From Chloroflexi bacterium HGW-Chloroflexi-10 (GTDB taxonomy: Bacteria; Chloroflexota; Anaerolineae; Anaerolineales; Anaerolineaceae), in the NCBI GenBank assembly GCA_002840755.1, contig PHBZ01000011.1, positions 1-64,000 of the forward strand: DNA of 64,000 bases, in the 5' to 3' direction. Shown here piece by piece: positions 43,087 through 52,353 of the stretch. Numbering within the stretch: position 1 is the first letter of the stretch; each line of letters starts with the position of its first letter. The position numbers and the translations under genes are program-made. The notes beneath the pieces are model-generated. The model was not told the origin of the DNA. It did no database searches and worked only from the letters and a program-made list of their open reading frames with translations.

Positions 43087-44589
43087 ATGTGGTCAACCAT
43101 TCGCCAAACTGCAACAGACCTTTTGACCGGTATGTTTACTACGAAACAGCCGGAATCGCCGGCTGTGAAGCTGCTGAACAGAATATTATTGGTGATTTTG
43201 TTTGTGTTTGGAATGGTATTGTGGGCGCGTTTCTTAAACTACGGCCAAATACCAGATGACCGTCTGGATTGGTGTATTATAACTATTCCGCGTTTGTCTT
43301 TAATGCAGCAAGCTGTTCAACAGGGTGCATTGCCATTGCATGTAGCAGAGCTGGATGGCATAAAAGATGTCAGTAATCGTTATCTGGCCGTACCGGATTT
43401 GATTCTTTCACCGCAAGTGTTGTTACTGAAATGGGTATCGGTTCAATCATTTATTGTGCTGCATGTGCTTATTTTATATAGTGCTGCGTATTGGGGTTTG
43501 CTGAAATTTAAGCGGCGTTACCGGTTATCGTTTATGGCTTTCACCGTATTGTTTTTCTTGTTTACCTTTAATGGACACATTGTTAATCACCTGGGAATTG
43601 GGCATTTAACCTGGGGAAGTTATTTTTTACTGCCGTTTTGGATTTTGCTGATATTAGACCTGGCTGAAAATAAAGAAATTGGCTGGAAATGGGTAGCAAA
43701 ATATGTGTTGCTGCAATTTGTAATATTTTTACAGGGTGGCTATCATTTTTTTGTCTGGTTTTTATTTTTTGCGGGACTGGCATTTTTCATTTGTGCAAAA
43801 CAACGTAAATGGATTGGATGGGCAATTGTTCTTTCGGGTCTGGTCAATGCCTATCGCTTACTGCCTGCAGCGCTGCTGCACAATAAAATTCCTTTGAATT
43901 TTATGACAGGTTTCCCGACAGTGGATCGCTTATTTCAGGGTTTAACCCAGCTGACGACATTGAAGGATGCATACGCCAAAACAGGATTGGTGGACATTTT
44001 GGTCTGGGAATTTGATTTCTACATTGGGATCATTGGCCTGGTCTTTACGGTTTTGGGCGGGGTATTCCTGTATCGCAACAGAGCGAATCGCAGCTATTCT
44101 GTTTTAATAGCGCCAATGGCTGGCATGTTCTTATTAAGCATCGGTAATTTCTTCAAACCATTTTTTGACAGTGGACTGCCACTATTGGGTGGTGAAAGGG
44201 TTTCGGTACGGTTTTTAATTGTACCGTTATGCCTTTTGTTTTTTCTGGCTGCGATTCAGCTGCAAACGTATCTGGAACAGACAATTAATCGGAAGTATTT
44301 GTATACAACCGCAGGTATATTTGCGGCACTTCTTGCAAATGATTTAATCCATCATTTGGGTCAGTGGGATGTTTCGATTGTTTCCCAGTATGCTGCGGTA
44401 GAATTTTTTTGTAAGTCATTGACTTTGGGTTTTGTAGAGGATCCACCGTATTGGGTTTTACTCAGTGTTGGTTTTTTAATAAGTTTACTAAGCACATCTT
44501 TCTTAACTATCAAAGTTATTCAAAACAAAAAAGCACTTGAGCTTTGGAAAGAAAGTCACGAGCAAGAAATTCGTAATTCAGATGAGTAA
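43087..44589 (+). CDS. Polytopic membrane protein, GT-C/YfhO-like
   Basis: 500 residues, about 12 membrane helices, AT-richer than the flanks. The first extracytoplasmic loop has acidic residues (YGQIPDDRLDW) where GT-C enzymes carry their catalytic Asp. Further segments such as LGIGHLTWGSYFLLPFWILL and QGGYHFFVWFLFF resemble YfhO-like proteins that supply sugars to surface polymers. This is a structural analogy, not a firm assignment. The next gene overlaps its stop by 8 bp. Confidence 0.7.
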   Translation: MWSTIRQTATDLLTGMFTTKQPESPAVKLLNRILLVILFVFGMVLWARFLNYGQIPDDRLDWCIITIPRLSLMQQAVQQGALPLHVAELDGIKDVSNRYLAVPDLILSPQVLLLKWVSVQSFIVLHVLILYSAAYWGLLKFKRRYRLSFMAFTVLFFLFTFNGHIVNHLGIGHLTWGSYFLLPFWILLILDLAENKEIGWKWVAKYVLLQFVIFLQGGYHFFVWFLFFAGLAFFICAKQRKWIGWAIVLSGLVNAYRLLPAALLHNKIPLNFMTGFPTVDRLFQGLTQLTTLKDAYAKTGLVDILVWEFDFYIGIIGLVFTVLGGVFLYRNRANRSYSVLIAPMAGMFLLSIGNFFKPFFDSGLPLLGGERVSVRFLIVPLCLLFFLAAIQLQTYLEQTINRKYLYTTAGIFAALLANDLIHHLGQWDVSIVSQYAAVEFFCKSLTLGFVEDPPYWVLLSVGFLISLLSTSFLTIKVIQNKKALELWKESHEQEIRNSDE

Positions 44590-45856
44590 TGACGGCAACT
44601 TTATGGAAATACAGAATAGACCCGGCGAATCTCAACTTCCGGGTGCTGTTCAAAACCAGAAACCAGTCATTCTATTCATTACCATCTTATTTCATCTCGT
44701 TTTAATTTTCCGTACTTCATTTGCAGATTTGTTTCAACGAAAAGAAATCGGATATTTTATCCTTGCCTGTTTGTTGCTGTTATTATTTTCACTATTTTTT
44801 TTCATTGAGAAAACTGCCAGGCAGTCTCACCAGGAATTGTCTTTTCTAAAGCATGTTGAATTTAAATCTTCTTTAAGATTATTTATTGTTTTTGCATGTT
44901 TGATCTTTGCATTTGGAATCTTTATACGGGTAATTGCAATAAGAATGGTACCTTTAGGTGTGCAAATAGCCGATATGTTGCCATTGATACAAAAAGCCGG
45001 CGCTGCTCTTTTGAATGGTGAAAACCCTTACCAGCTATATTATTTTCCTTATCCAATGCCTTTAACTTTTATGCCGGGGTTTTGGCTGCCTTACGTTCCG
45101 GCAAGTGTTTTGGATATTGATCCGCGCTGGGTCGGATTATGTTTATGGGTTGGGATTACGATTATTTTGATTGGTTACACGATTAAGACGGCTGTAAGGA
45201 AATCGTCACCCACGCTTCTTTTATTGAGCAGCATTAATATTTTGTTATTACAGTTCTCCATGGAATTTGTTAGTTTTCAGGCGTATGGGCATTCATTTGC
45301 CTATTGGTTATGGCTTATCTTTTTAGGTATAAGCTTGGCGGAAAAGAAATACTATCTAAGTGCAGTTGCTTTAGGATTGGTCCTTTGCAGTCGCCAAACT
45401 TCGATTATTTATTTTCCTGTTGCTGCAATTTTTTGGTATACCAACATGGGATTACGCCAGACTTTAAAATACATACTTGTTAGTAGTTTCGTGTTTTGTT
45501 TGGTGATGCTGCCTTTTTTCATCATGTCGCCATATCAATTAATCATTGCGCCGATAAACCACTATGCACAATTAGCAGCCAATGAATTAAGACTCGGATC
45601 AAACAGCCTGATGAGCAACACAATTGGTTTTGCTTACCTTATTCAGTCTCATTGGGGACCTAAAATCCTGAGTATTGCGAGCGGAATCTCTTTATTCGTC
45701 ATTGTTGTTTTTTCCGGGTACATGGTTCGTAATAAAGTCCGAATGTTGGTTTTCTTAGCTGCGGCTGCCACCTTCTTTTCTTTCTTTACACCGATACCCT
45801 GGATTTATCTGTATTATCCACCTCTCCTCTTTTTATCCATAGCCGTTTTGGAATAG
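44582..45856 (+). CDS. Polytopic membrane protein, GT-C-like
   Basis: 424 residues from the ATG at 44582, overlapping the previous stop (translational coupling). About 10 membrane helices. The extracytoplasmic loop LNGENPYQLYYFPYPMPLTFMPGFWLPY is a frequent motif of DUF2029/GT87-type membrane glycosyltransferases (xGxNPY, then PP). It contains several FSF/FFSFF runs near the C-terminus. Third member of the membrane-protein operon 42111-45856. Confidence 0.72.
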   Translation: MSNDGNFMEIQNRPGESQLPGAVQNQKPVILFITILFHLVLIFRTSFADLFQRKEIGYFILACLLLLLFSLFFFIEKTARQSHQELSFLKHVEFKSSLRLFIVFACLIFAFGIFIRVIAIRMVPLGVQIADMLPLIQKAGAALLNGENPYQLYYFPYPMPLTFMPGFWLPYVPASVLDIDPRWVGLCLWVGITIILIGYTIKTAVRKSSPTLLLLSSINILLLQFSMEFVSFQAYGHSFAYWLWLIFLGISLAEKKYYLSAVALGLVLCSRQTSIIYFPVAAIFWYTNMGLRQTLKYILVSSFVFCLVMLPFFIMSPYQLIIAPINHYAQLAANELRLGSNSLMSNTIGFAYLIQSHWGPKILSIASGISLFVIVVFSGYMVRNKVRMLVFLAAAATFFSFFTPIPWIYLYYPPLLFLSIAVLE

Positions 45857-45982
45857 ATAGCAGGATCTATAAAAAGCATGCTTTTTTGAATGCAATGCGG
45901 GCCAAAAAATAAGTGGTGGAAAATCGGGAACAAGAATAGAGAACGAAAAGAAGCAACCAACTCACAAGCCTGCCTTTTTTGC

Positions 45983-46876
45983 TTAATGTTTTTTCGCCAG
46001 CACCATCATCTCGCCCATTGGAAAACGCAGCGAGAGGCGTTGAATACCCGGTAAAGCAGCCAGACGGGTGGTAAAGCCAAGCCCATTGTATTGCGCCAGG
46101 CGGGTAAAAATATTGCCTAACGAAAAACGTACCCAATTGGGTTGGATGACGGGTACTTCGTAATCCAGCGCATGCAGGTAACGCCGGATGGTGCCCGGTG
46201 AAAAATACCAGAGGTGTTCACGCAGCAACAGTACCCAGTGCCTGCCCATCAGGCGCGCCGGCAGGCTTTCCACATTGGGGATATTCAGCGCCAGCCAGCC
46301 GCCCGGTTTGAGCCAGGGAGTCAGCTGTGCCAGTGCCTTTCCTGGGTGGGGGACGTGTTCGAGTACATCCCAAAGGGTAATCAGATCAAAACTGTGCGCC
46401 GGAAAATGGGCCTCTTGCAGGCTGCTGCGGACATATTCACCTTGCGGCCAGCGTTTTTGGGCACTCTGCAACGCCCATTGGGAGGGTTCCAACCCATAAA
46501 CCTGCCATCCATTCTGCCCGGCCTGCGCGGTAAAGAAACCCCCGGCGCAGCCCACATCCAGTAAACGCCCATTTGGCATCCAGCGGCGTAGTATGCGCAC
46601 ACGCTCGGTTGCCACTCGTATGCGATTGTCTTCCTCAGCATGGTAATTTTCATCTGCCAGGTGCTGATAAACATCATTCAGGGTATGTTCATCGTCATGC
46701 GGCTGGCTCTGTACCAGCCTGCAATTTCGGCAGCGAACTACCGGCCAATGACCAGCATACAGGCGTGATGAAGAAAAATATAAGGCTGGTTCTATATCCA
46801 TCCGCAGATTGCCGGGATAAAGCATCTCGAAATCGGTTTCACCACACAGGTCGCAGGGGGTGTTTAGCGCGCGCAT
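45983..46876 (-). CDS. SAM methyltransferase with N-terminal zinc ribbon
   Basis: 297 residues. N-terminal CDLCG and CRNCRL form a zinc ribbon, as in many methyltransferases of sugar or polyketide modification clusters. The class I core is RLLDVGCAGGFFTAQAGQNGWQVYGLEPSQWAL, then FDLITLWDVLEHVPHP and LKPGGWLALNIPNVES. It overlaps the FAD oxidoreductase gene by 13 bp and is the last gene of a three-gene minus-strand unit with 46864-48195 and 48192-49193. Confidence 0.9.
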   Translation of the reverse strand: MRALNTPCDLCGETDFEMLYPGNLRMDIEPALYFSSSRLYAGHWPVVRCRNCRLVQSQPHDDEHTLNDVYQHLADENYHAEEDNRIRVATERVRILRRWMPNGRLLDVGCAGGFFTAQAGQNGWQVYGLEPSQWALQSAQKRWPQGEYVRSSLQEAHFPAHSFDLITLWDVLEHVPHPGKALAQLTPWLKPGGWLALNIPNVESLPARLMGRHWVLLLREHLWYFSPGTIRRYLHALDYEVPVIQPNWVRFSLGNIFTRLAQYNGLGFTTRLAALPGIQRLSLRFPMGEMMVLAKKH

Positions 46877-48195
46877 GGATCATCCTGGCACAACGCTTTG
46901 GCAGCCTCGTGCCCCAGACGGACAGCTGCGCTGAGGGTGCGGTCCTCCGGGTAAAACTGGGTGGAATCGGTGACGTACAGCCCGGGGATAGGTGAACGTA
47001 TTCCTGGTACCAGGGAAGCAAAGCCGGTAGTACAGATTGCCTGAGCATAGGGATCCCGGAAAACAAACCATTCTTTTATCCAACTGGCGTCAAATTGCGG
47101 GTTAATCAACTGCAAAGCGCTGATGTATTCGGCCAGCAGGTCTTCATCCGCATAACGGTAGCGCGCTTCTTTGGTATCCAGATAATAAGGGATGTATACC
47201 AGGTTAAGCCCGGCATGCTGCAAATGCCGGTTAAGGTTGGTCTGTTCGATAAAACCGTTAAAAGCGATACGCGCGTCATTGGTATTGGTCCAGAAGTTGC
47301 GGCTAAAAGGCTGCTTGAGGCTCAACAGCAGGCATACCACCCCTATATATTCGATTGATTTTAATTTTCGGAAATAATCACTGTCCTGTGCAGGCAGCAA
47401 ATTGGTTAATACCGGCAAAGCCGCGCTGGAGATAACCGCCTGACAGGGGATTGTTTCGGCGTTTACCTGCACAGCTTTTACCCGCCCCTCTTCTAGCAAA
47501 ATTTTCTCCACCCGGCAGTTTTTGCGCAGGTCCGCTCCTCCCTGGATAAGCACTTCTACCAGTCTGTTCACCAGGGTCTCAGAGCCACCCTCAAAGTAGC
47601 CGAACATTTCCGGTTCCAAAAGGCTGCGGCGTGAACGAGCTACCCGCCAGATGCGGTGCCAGATCCAGGCGGCTGAAATTTTATCATAACGCTCACCGAA
47701 TTTAATCTTTAATAACGGATGCCAGATGACTTGATAAGCCTGGGCGCCGATATTCCGAATCAGCCAGGGCCTGGCGGCTACCTGATCCAGGTTTTGCCAG
47801 TGTGAACGATAGCGCGAAAAGACCACATGCAGTCCAAAGCGCAAACGCTGTAACCAGGGTACCGGGCGGAAACGCAGCAGATCGAAAGGTGTGCCAAAAG
47901 GATACGACCGGCCTTCATGGTAAAAAGCGGTGCGGGTATGTTCCCAATTCAGTTGTTGGTTAAGACCCAGTTTTTCCGCGAGGGTGGTTAATTCATCATC
48001 GGAGCGGCAAATGAAATGGTAAAAGCGTTCCACTGCCTGATCTTCAATGCGGATTGAGCCGGCCAAACCGCCAAATTCCGTACCAGCTTCCAGGAGCGTG
48101 ATGGTATAACCGCTTTCGAGCAGGTGGTAGGCAGCAGATAATCCAGCCAATCCGCCGCCAATGATCACCACTCGCTTGGGCTGGGTTTCACTCAT
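46864..48195 (-). CDS. FAD-dependent amine-oxidase-like oxidoreductase
   Basis: 443 residues from the ATG at 48195 (AAAGGA upstream; ATGA overlap with the membrane protein gene). N-terminal dinucleotide-binding fold RVVIIGGGLAGLSAAYHLLESGYTITLLEAG and the FGGLAGSIR loop. C-terminal GLYVTDSTQFYPEDRTLSAAVRLGHEAA closes the FAD site. The HFICRSDDELTTLAEKLGL segment is like UDP-galactopyranose-mutase/protoporphyrinogen-oxidase relatives in surface-glycan loci. Probably acts on a lipid or sugar intermediate; the substrate is not known. Confidence 0.88.
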   Translation of the reverse strand: MSETQPKRVVIIGGGLAGLSAAYHLLESGYTITLLEAGTEFGGLAGSIRIEDQAVERFYHFICRSDDELTTLAEKLGLNQQLNWEHTRTAFYHEGRSYPFGTPFDLLRFRPVPWLQRLRFGLHVVFSRYRSHWQNLDQVAARPWLIRNIGAQAYQVIWHPLLKIKFGERYDKISAAWIWHRIWRVARSRRSLLEPEMFGYFEGGSETLVNRLVEVLIQGGADLRKNCRVEKILLEEGRVKAVQVNAETIPCQAVISSAALPVLTNLLPAQDSDYFRKLKSIEYIGVVCLLLSLKQPFSRNFWTNTNDARIAFNGFIEQTNLNRHLQHAGLNLVYIPYYLDTKEARYRYADEDLLAEYISALQLINPQFDASWIKEWFVFRDPYAQAICTTGFASLVPGIRSPIPGLYVTDSTQFYPEDRTLSAAVRLGHEAAKALCQDDPCAR

Positions 48196-49193
48196 GTACC
48201 GTTTTCCTTTTTCTGGAATTTTTGCAGCATGTGCTGTGCCCAGGGCTTGAAATACGGCCAATAGATCCAGGCCAGTACGCCGAGCGGCAGTAACCAGAGA
48301 CTATTCCACGGCAGGTAAAAATTCTCAAAAAAAGCCGGAATATAGCCAGTGAAAGCAAAAATGTAGACCCACCAGGGCACACTAAAACACAATACCAGAA
48401 TGGTACTGTAATAGGGCAAGTAAGGTGAAACGATCAGTGTAGTAGCCGTCAGAGCCAGCAGGCGTTTCTCGCGCGGAAGACGCAGCAGGATTGCCGGCAG
48501 GAAGAGCGGCAGCGCAATCGGCCCAATCGAAGAATTCCACCCGCCAAAATGGTTATCACCTACAAATTTGGTGATGCCTTCCAGGTACCATAACGGCCAG
48601 GGTCCCCAGATCCAGATGCTCAGACCCAGCAGTACCAGCATAGCGGCCAGGGATTTCCAACGCTCTTTGCCGGTCCACCACCACAGCGCGATTAAAGGAA
48701 TAAAACCAACCTGAGGCTTGAATGAGCCAATGGCCAGTGAGAGGAACATCAAAAACCAGGAAGGGCGGATAATGGCAAACCAGCCGAGTACCAGAGCCAG
48801 TACGCCCCAGCCTTCCAACTGCCCCCACCACAACACCCACCACATTTGCGCAGAAAGCAGGGTAAGGACCGGTCTTCCACCAAAGACATAACAGCCGTAT
48901 ACGGTCATGGCGATCATGGCGCCCATGAAGGCGATCAAGCCAGCGTTGCCCGGCAAGGTAATGAAAGGCGCCATAAAGGGCACCATCCAGGTGGGATTGA
49001 GCGTCCAGGGATAATCAGCCACTTCAATGAATTTCTCCGGGCTGGTTACCATCCAGGTATAGGCGCCGTAGTAATCAATACCAGGGCTGATCAGCGCATA
49101 TAACAACCAAAGCCCAAAGGCAAAGGCGATCACTCCCAATGTATATTTTTTTGACCAGGGCCGGTGGGTGGAAGGAAGATATTTTTGCAGCAT
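48192..49193 (-). CDS. Polytopic membrane protein, paralogue of 42111-43085
   Basis: 333 residues, about eight membrane helices. The sequence is unusually Trp-rich (WWVLWWGQLEGWGVLAL, LIALWWWTGKERW, IWIWGPWPLWYLEG). It shares the order of GxLEG, KPQxG and WP motifs with the gene at 42111. GGAACC-type Shine-Dalgarno before the ATG. First gene of the operon with the FAD oxidoreductase and methyltransferase. Probably a membrane glycosyltransferase (inference). Confidence 0.72.
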   Translation of the reverse strand: MLQKYLPSTHRPWSKKYTLGVIAFAFGLWLLYALISPGIDYYGAYTWMVTSPEKFIEVADYPWTLNPTWMVPFMAPFITLPGNAGLIAFMGAMIAMTVYGCYVFGGRPVLTLLSAQMWWVLWWGQLEGWGVLALVLGWFAIIRPSWFLMFLSLAIGSFKPQVGFIPLIALWWWTGKERWKSLAAMLVLLGLSIWIWGPWPLWYLEGITKFVGDNHFGGWNSSIGPIALPLFLPAILLRLPREKRLLALTATTLIVSPYLPYYSTILVLCFSVPWWVYIFAFTGYIPAFFENFYLPWNSLWLLPLGVLAWIYWPYFKPWAQHMLQKFQKKENGT

Positions 49194-49315
49194 GTGGTTC
49201 CCTTGGAGTAATTGATTTTCTTATGATACAGGACAATTTCGGAAAACGAAAGTGATCCGACTTGCTTATTCTTTTATTTCCCCGCTGGTTAGGAATCCGA
49301 TTCAGGGCGGTGGAA

Positions 49316-49993
49316 CTATACTTTCTGTCCGGAGTAGACTACAAAGCTATAGGATTGGAACCATGTGTTAACTTCGTTGAAACCGGCCTGGGTTAGCCAG
49401 GTCAGCTGATCAGCCAGGGTGGACATTTTGTCCTGTTGGGTGCGTTTCAGCCCGGCAGCCAGTGATGCGGGAGAGATGTCTGTAGCCTTTACCTGGCACA
49501 GCCAGGTGGTGCGATAGGTTTGCTCGATGGCAGGAGTTTGCCCGAGAACCTGATCCGCATTGACGAAAAAACCGCCGGGTGTGAGTGCAGCATAGACGGT
49601 ACGGAAGAGATCAGCTTTTTCTTCGGCGGTGAGGTGGTGGATGGAGAGAGCAGAGACGATCAAATCGTAAGCGCTGCCGATGGATTCGGCGCGGTAGTCT
49701 TTCACTTCGTAGCGGATGTCCTGCGGGCTGCTGGCAAAGCGTTCACGGGCTTTGGCGAGCATTTCTTCAGAGATATCAATGAGGGTCAGGTGAGCATGCG
49801 GAAAGCGTTGGGCGACAAGGGCACTGAGCAAACCGGTGCCGGCGCCCAGATCGAGAATGCGGATGGGCTGATAGGAGTCGAAAGGGATGACGTCCAGCGT
49901 TGTGGCGTAGAAATCGTCAAAACAGGGGATGAATCGCGGCCGGTCTGCATCGTAGGTTTGGGCGCACTGGTCGAAGGCTTGTTTGATGTTCAT
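49316..49993 (-). CDS. Class I SAM-dependent methyltransferase
   Basis: 225 residues. N-terminal FDQCAQTYDADRPRFIPCFDDFY is common to small-molecule methyltransferases. Motif I RILDLGAGTGLLSALVAQRFPHAHLTLIDISEEML, then YDLIVSALSIHHLTAEEK and LTPGGFFVNADQV. Its ATG overlaps the stop of the acyltransferase-like gene by four bases. The substrate is unknown. Confidence 0.9.
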   Translation of the reverse strand: MNIKQAFDQCAQTYDADRPRFIPCFDDFYATTLDVIPFDSYQPIRILDLGAGTGLLSALVAQRFPHAHLTLIDISEEMLAKARERFASSPQDIRYEVKDYRAESIGSAYDLIVSALSIHHLTAEEKADLFRTVYAALTPGGFFVNADQVLGQTPAIEQTYRTTWLCQVKATDISPASLAAGLKRTQQDKMSTLADQLTWLTQAGFNEVNTWFQSYSFVVYSGQKV

Positions 49994-51006
49994 CGATGGA
50001 GCGTCACACGGTGAACAAAACGGTCGATGGCTCCGAAGCGATATTTGTAGTCCTCGTTGCCGCGCATGAAGTCGAATGATTCACGCTGATTTTCGTTGGC
50101 CCATTGCAGCAGGTAGCCAAGGAGGACCCATCCGGGTGAGTAGGCGTTGTATTCACGGTTGAGACCGGAATTGTAGACCCAGATGCGGTTAAGGTAATCA
50201 AAATTGAGGTAAGCAGCGGCTTTTTGACCATTAATTTCGAGGAAGGCTAATTGCAGATAGCCGTGTTTGAATGCGGCTTCTATGGTACCGGTCATGGCTG
50301 TGACCATTTCTTCTGTTAAAAAGGCTTCTTTTTCGGGATCGTGGGCCATGAGTTCCAGAAAGGCGTTGATTTCATCTTCCAGGCTTTCCGGGTCGGATAC
50401 TACATACCAACGCGAGGGTGCTTCGGCTTCTTCCATGCGGCGGATTTTTCGGCGGATCTCGTGGCGCTGTTTTTTATCGATTCCAGCGAGGTAGGTTTCC
50501 CAATTGCCGGGTAAGGGAATTGCGGGGGAATGGTCGGTAGATTGGCTGGTAAATTTCCAGCCGCGTTGAGCTGCTTCATTTTGCAGCAGAGGGATGACCG
50601 GCGAATCATCGAGAATATTGTATAGATCGAGGGTCTGCCAGGAGGGTACCTGTGGATCTGTGGTGAGAAAATTGAGCAAACCAGTGGTGAAAGCCGGTAA
50701 ATCACCTGGGCGCACCAATACACCGAGGTAGTCTGAAATTTCAATCGAGCCAAGTAACAAAAGGCTGGGGCGGTTTTCGTGTTCCGCCAGAAAGAGCGGA
50801 GCAATGCCGCTCAGTTTTTCGTTTTCACGTGCAGTGATCAGTACCAGTTGTGCGTAGGAGGGCCATTCACCGCCGCCGCGGGTCTGCCACCAGTTGGAGA
50901 GGTATTCAAAACGTAAAAATGGAACGTGTGTGACGCTTTCGGTCAGCAGCGCGTTCCATTCCGATTCCAATTCTGAAGGGAAAGTGGTGTGTAATTCAAA
51001 TTTCAT
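49990..51006 (-). CDS. CelD/BcsL-like GNAT acyltransferase (BioF2-type)
   Basis: 338 residues. Two GNAT-like halves typical of the FemAB/CelD family: FLRFEYLSNWW, LVLITARENEKLSGIAPLFLAE in the first; KKQRHEIRRKIRRMEEAEAP, then LAFLEINGQKAAAYLNFDYLNRIWVYNSGLNREYNAYSPGWVLLGYLLQWA in the second. Members transfer acyl or amino-acyl groups in exopolysaccharide or cell-wall synthesis. TATAAT seven bases before the ATG suggests a leaderless mRNA. Confidence 0.85.
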   Translation of the reverse strand: MKFELHTTFPSELESEWNALLTESVTHVPFLRFEYLSNWWQTRGGGEWPSYAQLVLITARENEKLSGIAPLFLAEHENRPSLLLLGSIEISDYLGVLVRPGDLPAFTTGLLNFLTTDPQVPSWQTLDLYNILDDSPVIPLLQNEAAQRGWKFTSQSTDHSPAIPLPGNWETYLAGIDKKQRHEIRRKIRRMEEAEAPSRWYVVSDPESLEDEINAFLELMAHDPEKEAFLTEEMVTAMTGTIEAAFKHGYLQLAFLEINGQKAAAYLNFDYLNRIWVYNSGLNREYNAYSPGWVLLGYLLQWANENQRESFDFMRGNEDYKYRFGAIDRFVHRVTLHR

Positions 51007-51013
51007 AATGGAA

Positions 51014-51019
51014 ATTATA
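51014..51019 (-). promoter_or_regulatory. -10 box, leaderless start of CelD-like gene
   Basis: Minus-strand TATAAT, seven bases, ATG (51006). No clear -35. Confidence 0.5.
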
Positions 51020-51133
51020 CCGCAGGATGGGACGGGCTGTTTTTGTTGTGGAGGGTTTGTCGTAATGAAACAATATTGTTATCAGGAATCCGGATTGACC
51101 TGATTTCTGGCAGAGAATGTGTTTTAAACCATT

Positions 51134-51165
51134 CTGCGAAGATCCTTTGCCGGTGACCTTCGCAG
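51134..51165. other. Hairpin in divergent spacer
   Basis: CTGCGAAG (51134-51141) is inverted at 51158-51165. No T-run follows. It lies in the 335-bp spacer between the CelD-like and Nudix genes, which shows nothing else apart from the -10 boxes. Confidence 0.45.
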
Positions 51166-51341
51166 ATGGAGAGAGAGGAGAGTTCCTGAATTTGTGTTTA
51201 TCCCTGGGTACATGCCCAATGTAACCCTGAGGTTATTTTAAAGATAACACCCGAATCTTAATGAAACATGAGTATTTTTGTCTGAATAATTAAAAGAAAA
51301 TTAGAGTTTTTCTTTATTTTGATGTGGTATCATCAAAAATA

Positions 51342-52334
51342 ATGGAGGAAATGACCTTGGCTGAATATGTTTACTGGTTGCGTTCATTAATTGGTACACA
51401 GAAAGTTCCCATGGTGTTTGCCTGTGCTGTCGTTCAGGATGATAGCGGGCGGGTACTTTGGCAACGGCGTGGTGATTTTGGCTGGTGGGGACTGCTGGGT
51501 GGTGTGGTGGAACTGAATGAGAGCCTGACGGATTGCGTAATCCGTGAGGTTTTTGAAGAATCCGGTTTACAGGTGGCTGTGGAACGTTTGCTAGGGGTAT
51601 ATTCCTCTCCTGATTTTGATGTAGTCTACCCGAATGGCGATCAGGTACAGCAGGTGACTTTTACATTTGTGTGCAGTGTGCGTGGAGGTGCCATCCATGT
51701 GGATGGCGGTGAGACGCTGGCTTTAGAATGGATGCCAGTTGGGACCCTGCCAAAAACCAGCCTCTGGTATACAGCCATGATCACCGATCTGCGGTTGAAT
51801 TCTCCTGTGGCACAATATAAACATGGGACGGCTGGCAATGAGCGGTTACAGGGTCCGTTTTACCGTCATTTGCGCCAGTATATTGGTCACCAGCCATTTG
51901 TGGCTGCCGGTGCTGTTGCCGTGGTTATGGATGATGCCGGGCGGATTCTGCTGCAATTACGCAGTGATTATAAGCAGTGGGGATTGCCGGGCGGCGGCCT
52001 GGAACTGGGTGAAAGGATCGATAAAACGGCAGTCTGTGAAGTAAAAGAAGAAACCGGGCTGGATGTAGAAGTAGTGCGTTTGAGCGGTGTATATTCGGAT
52101 GAACGCTTTTATGCCAGATACCCAAATGGAGACGAATTGAAAGCGATCCTGGCTGTGTTTGTTTGCCGGGTTACAGGAGGTTTACTGGAGATTGACGGAG
52201 ATGAATCATTGGATCTGGCTTTTTTTGCGGTGGATGATCTGCCACCCTTGCCGGACTTTGTGCAGGAGATGATCGCAGATGCTTTAAAAGGTGAAACCGG
52301 CTGCATATATGAAACGATGTTTCATAAGACATAA
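51342..52334 (+). CDS. Tandem Nudix-domain hydrolase
   Basis: About 330 residues containing two complete Nudix domains. The first box (GVVELNESLTDCVIREVFEESGL) matches GX5EX7REUXEEXGU fully. The second (GGLELGERIDKTAV, then CEVKEETGL) has Cys in place of the box Arg. Each domain starts VFACAVVQDDSGRVLWQRR / VAAGAVAVVMDDAGRILLQLR. The repeat suggests an internal duplication. Start choice is open: ATG 51342 follows TATCAT by eight bases (leaderless), while TTG 51357 has GGAGG eight bases upstream. Substrate unknown (a nucleoside diphosphate derivative by family). Confidence 0.88.
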   Translation: MEEMTLAEYVYWLRSLIGTQKVPMVFACAVVQDDSGRVLWQRRGDFGWWGLLGGVVELNESLTDCVIREVFEESGLQVAVERLLGVYSSPDFDVVYPNGDQVQQVTFTFVCSVRGGAIHVDGGETLALEWMPVGTLPKTSLWYTAMITDLRLNSPVAQYKHGTAGNERLQGPFYRHLRQYIGHQPFVAAGAVAVVMDDAGRILLQLRSDYKQWGLPGGGLELGERIDKTAVCEVKEETGLDVEVVRLSGVYSDERFYARYPNGDELKAILAVFVCRVTGGLLEIDGDESLDLAFFAVDDLPPLPDFVQEMIADALKGETGCIYETMFHKT

Positions 52335-52338
52335 TTGA

Positions 52339-52344
52339 TATAAT
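52339..52344 (+). promoter_or_regulatory. -10 box close to start of membrane protein gene
   Basis: TATAAT ends nine bases before the ATG at 52354, leaving a leader of at most a few bases. No ribosome-binding site. Confidence 0.5.
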
Positions 52345-52353
52345 CAGGCTGTT

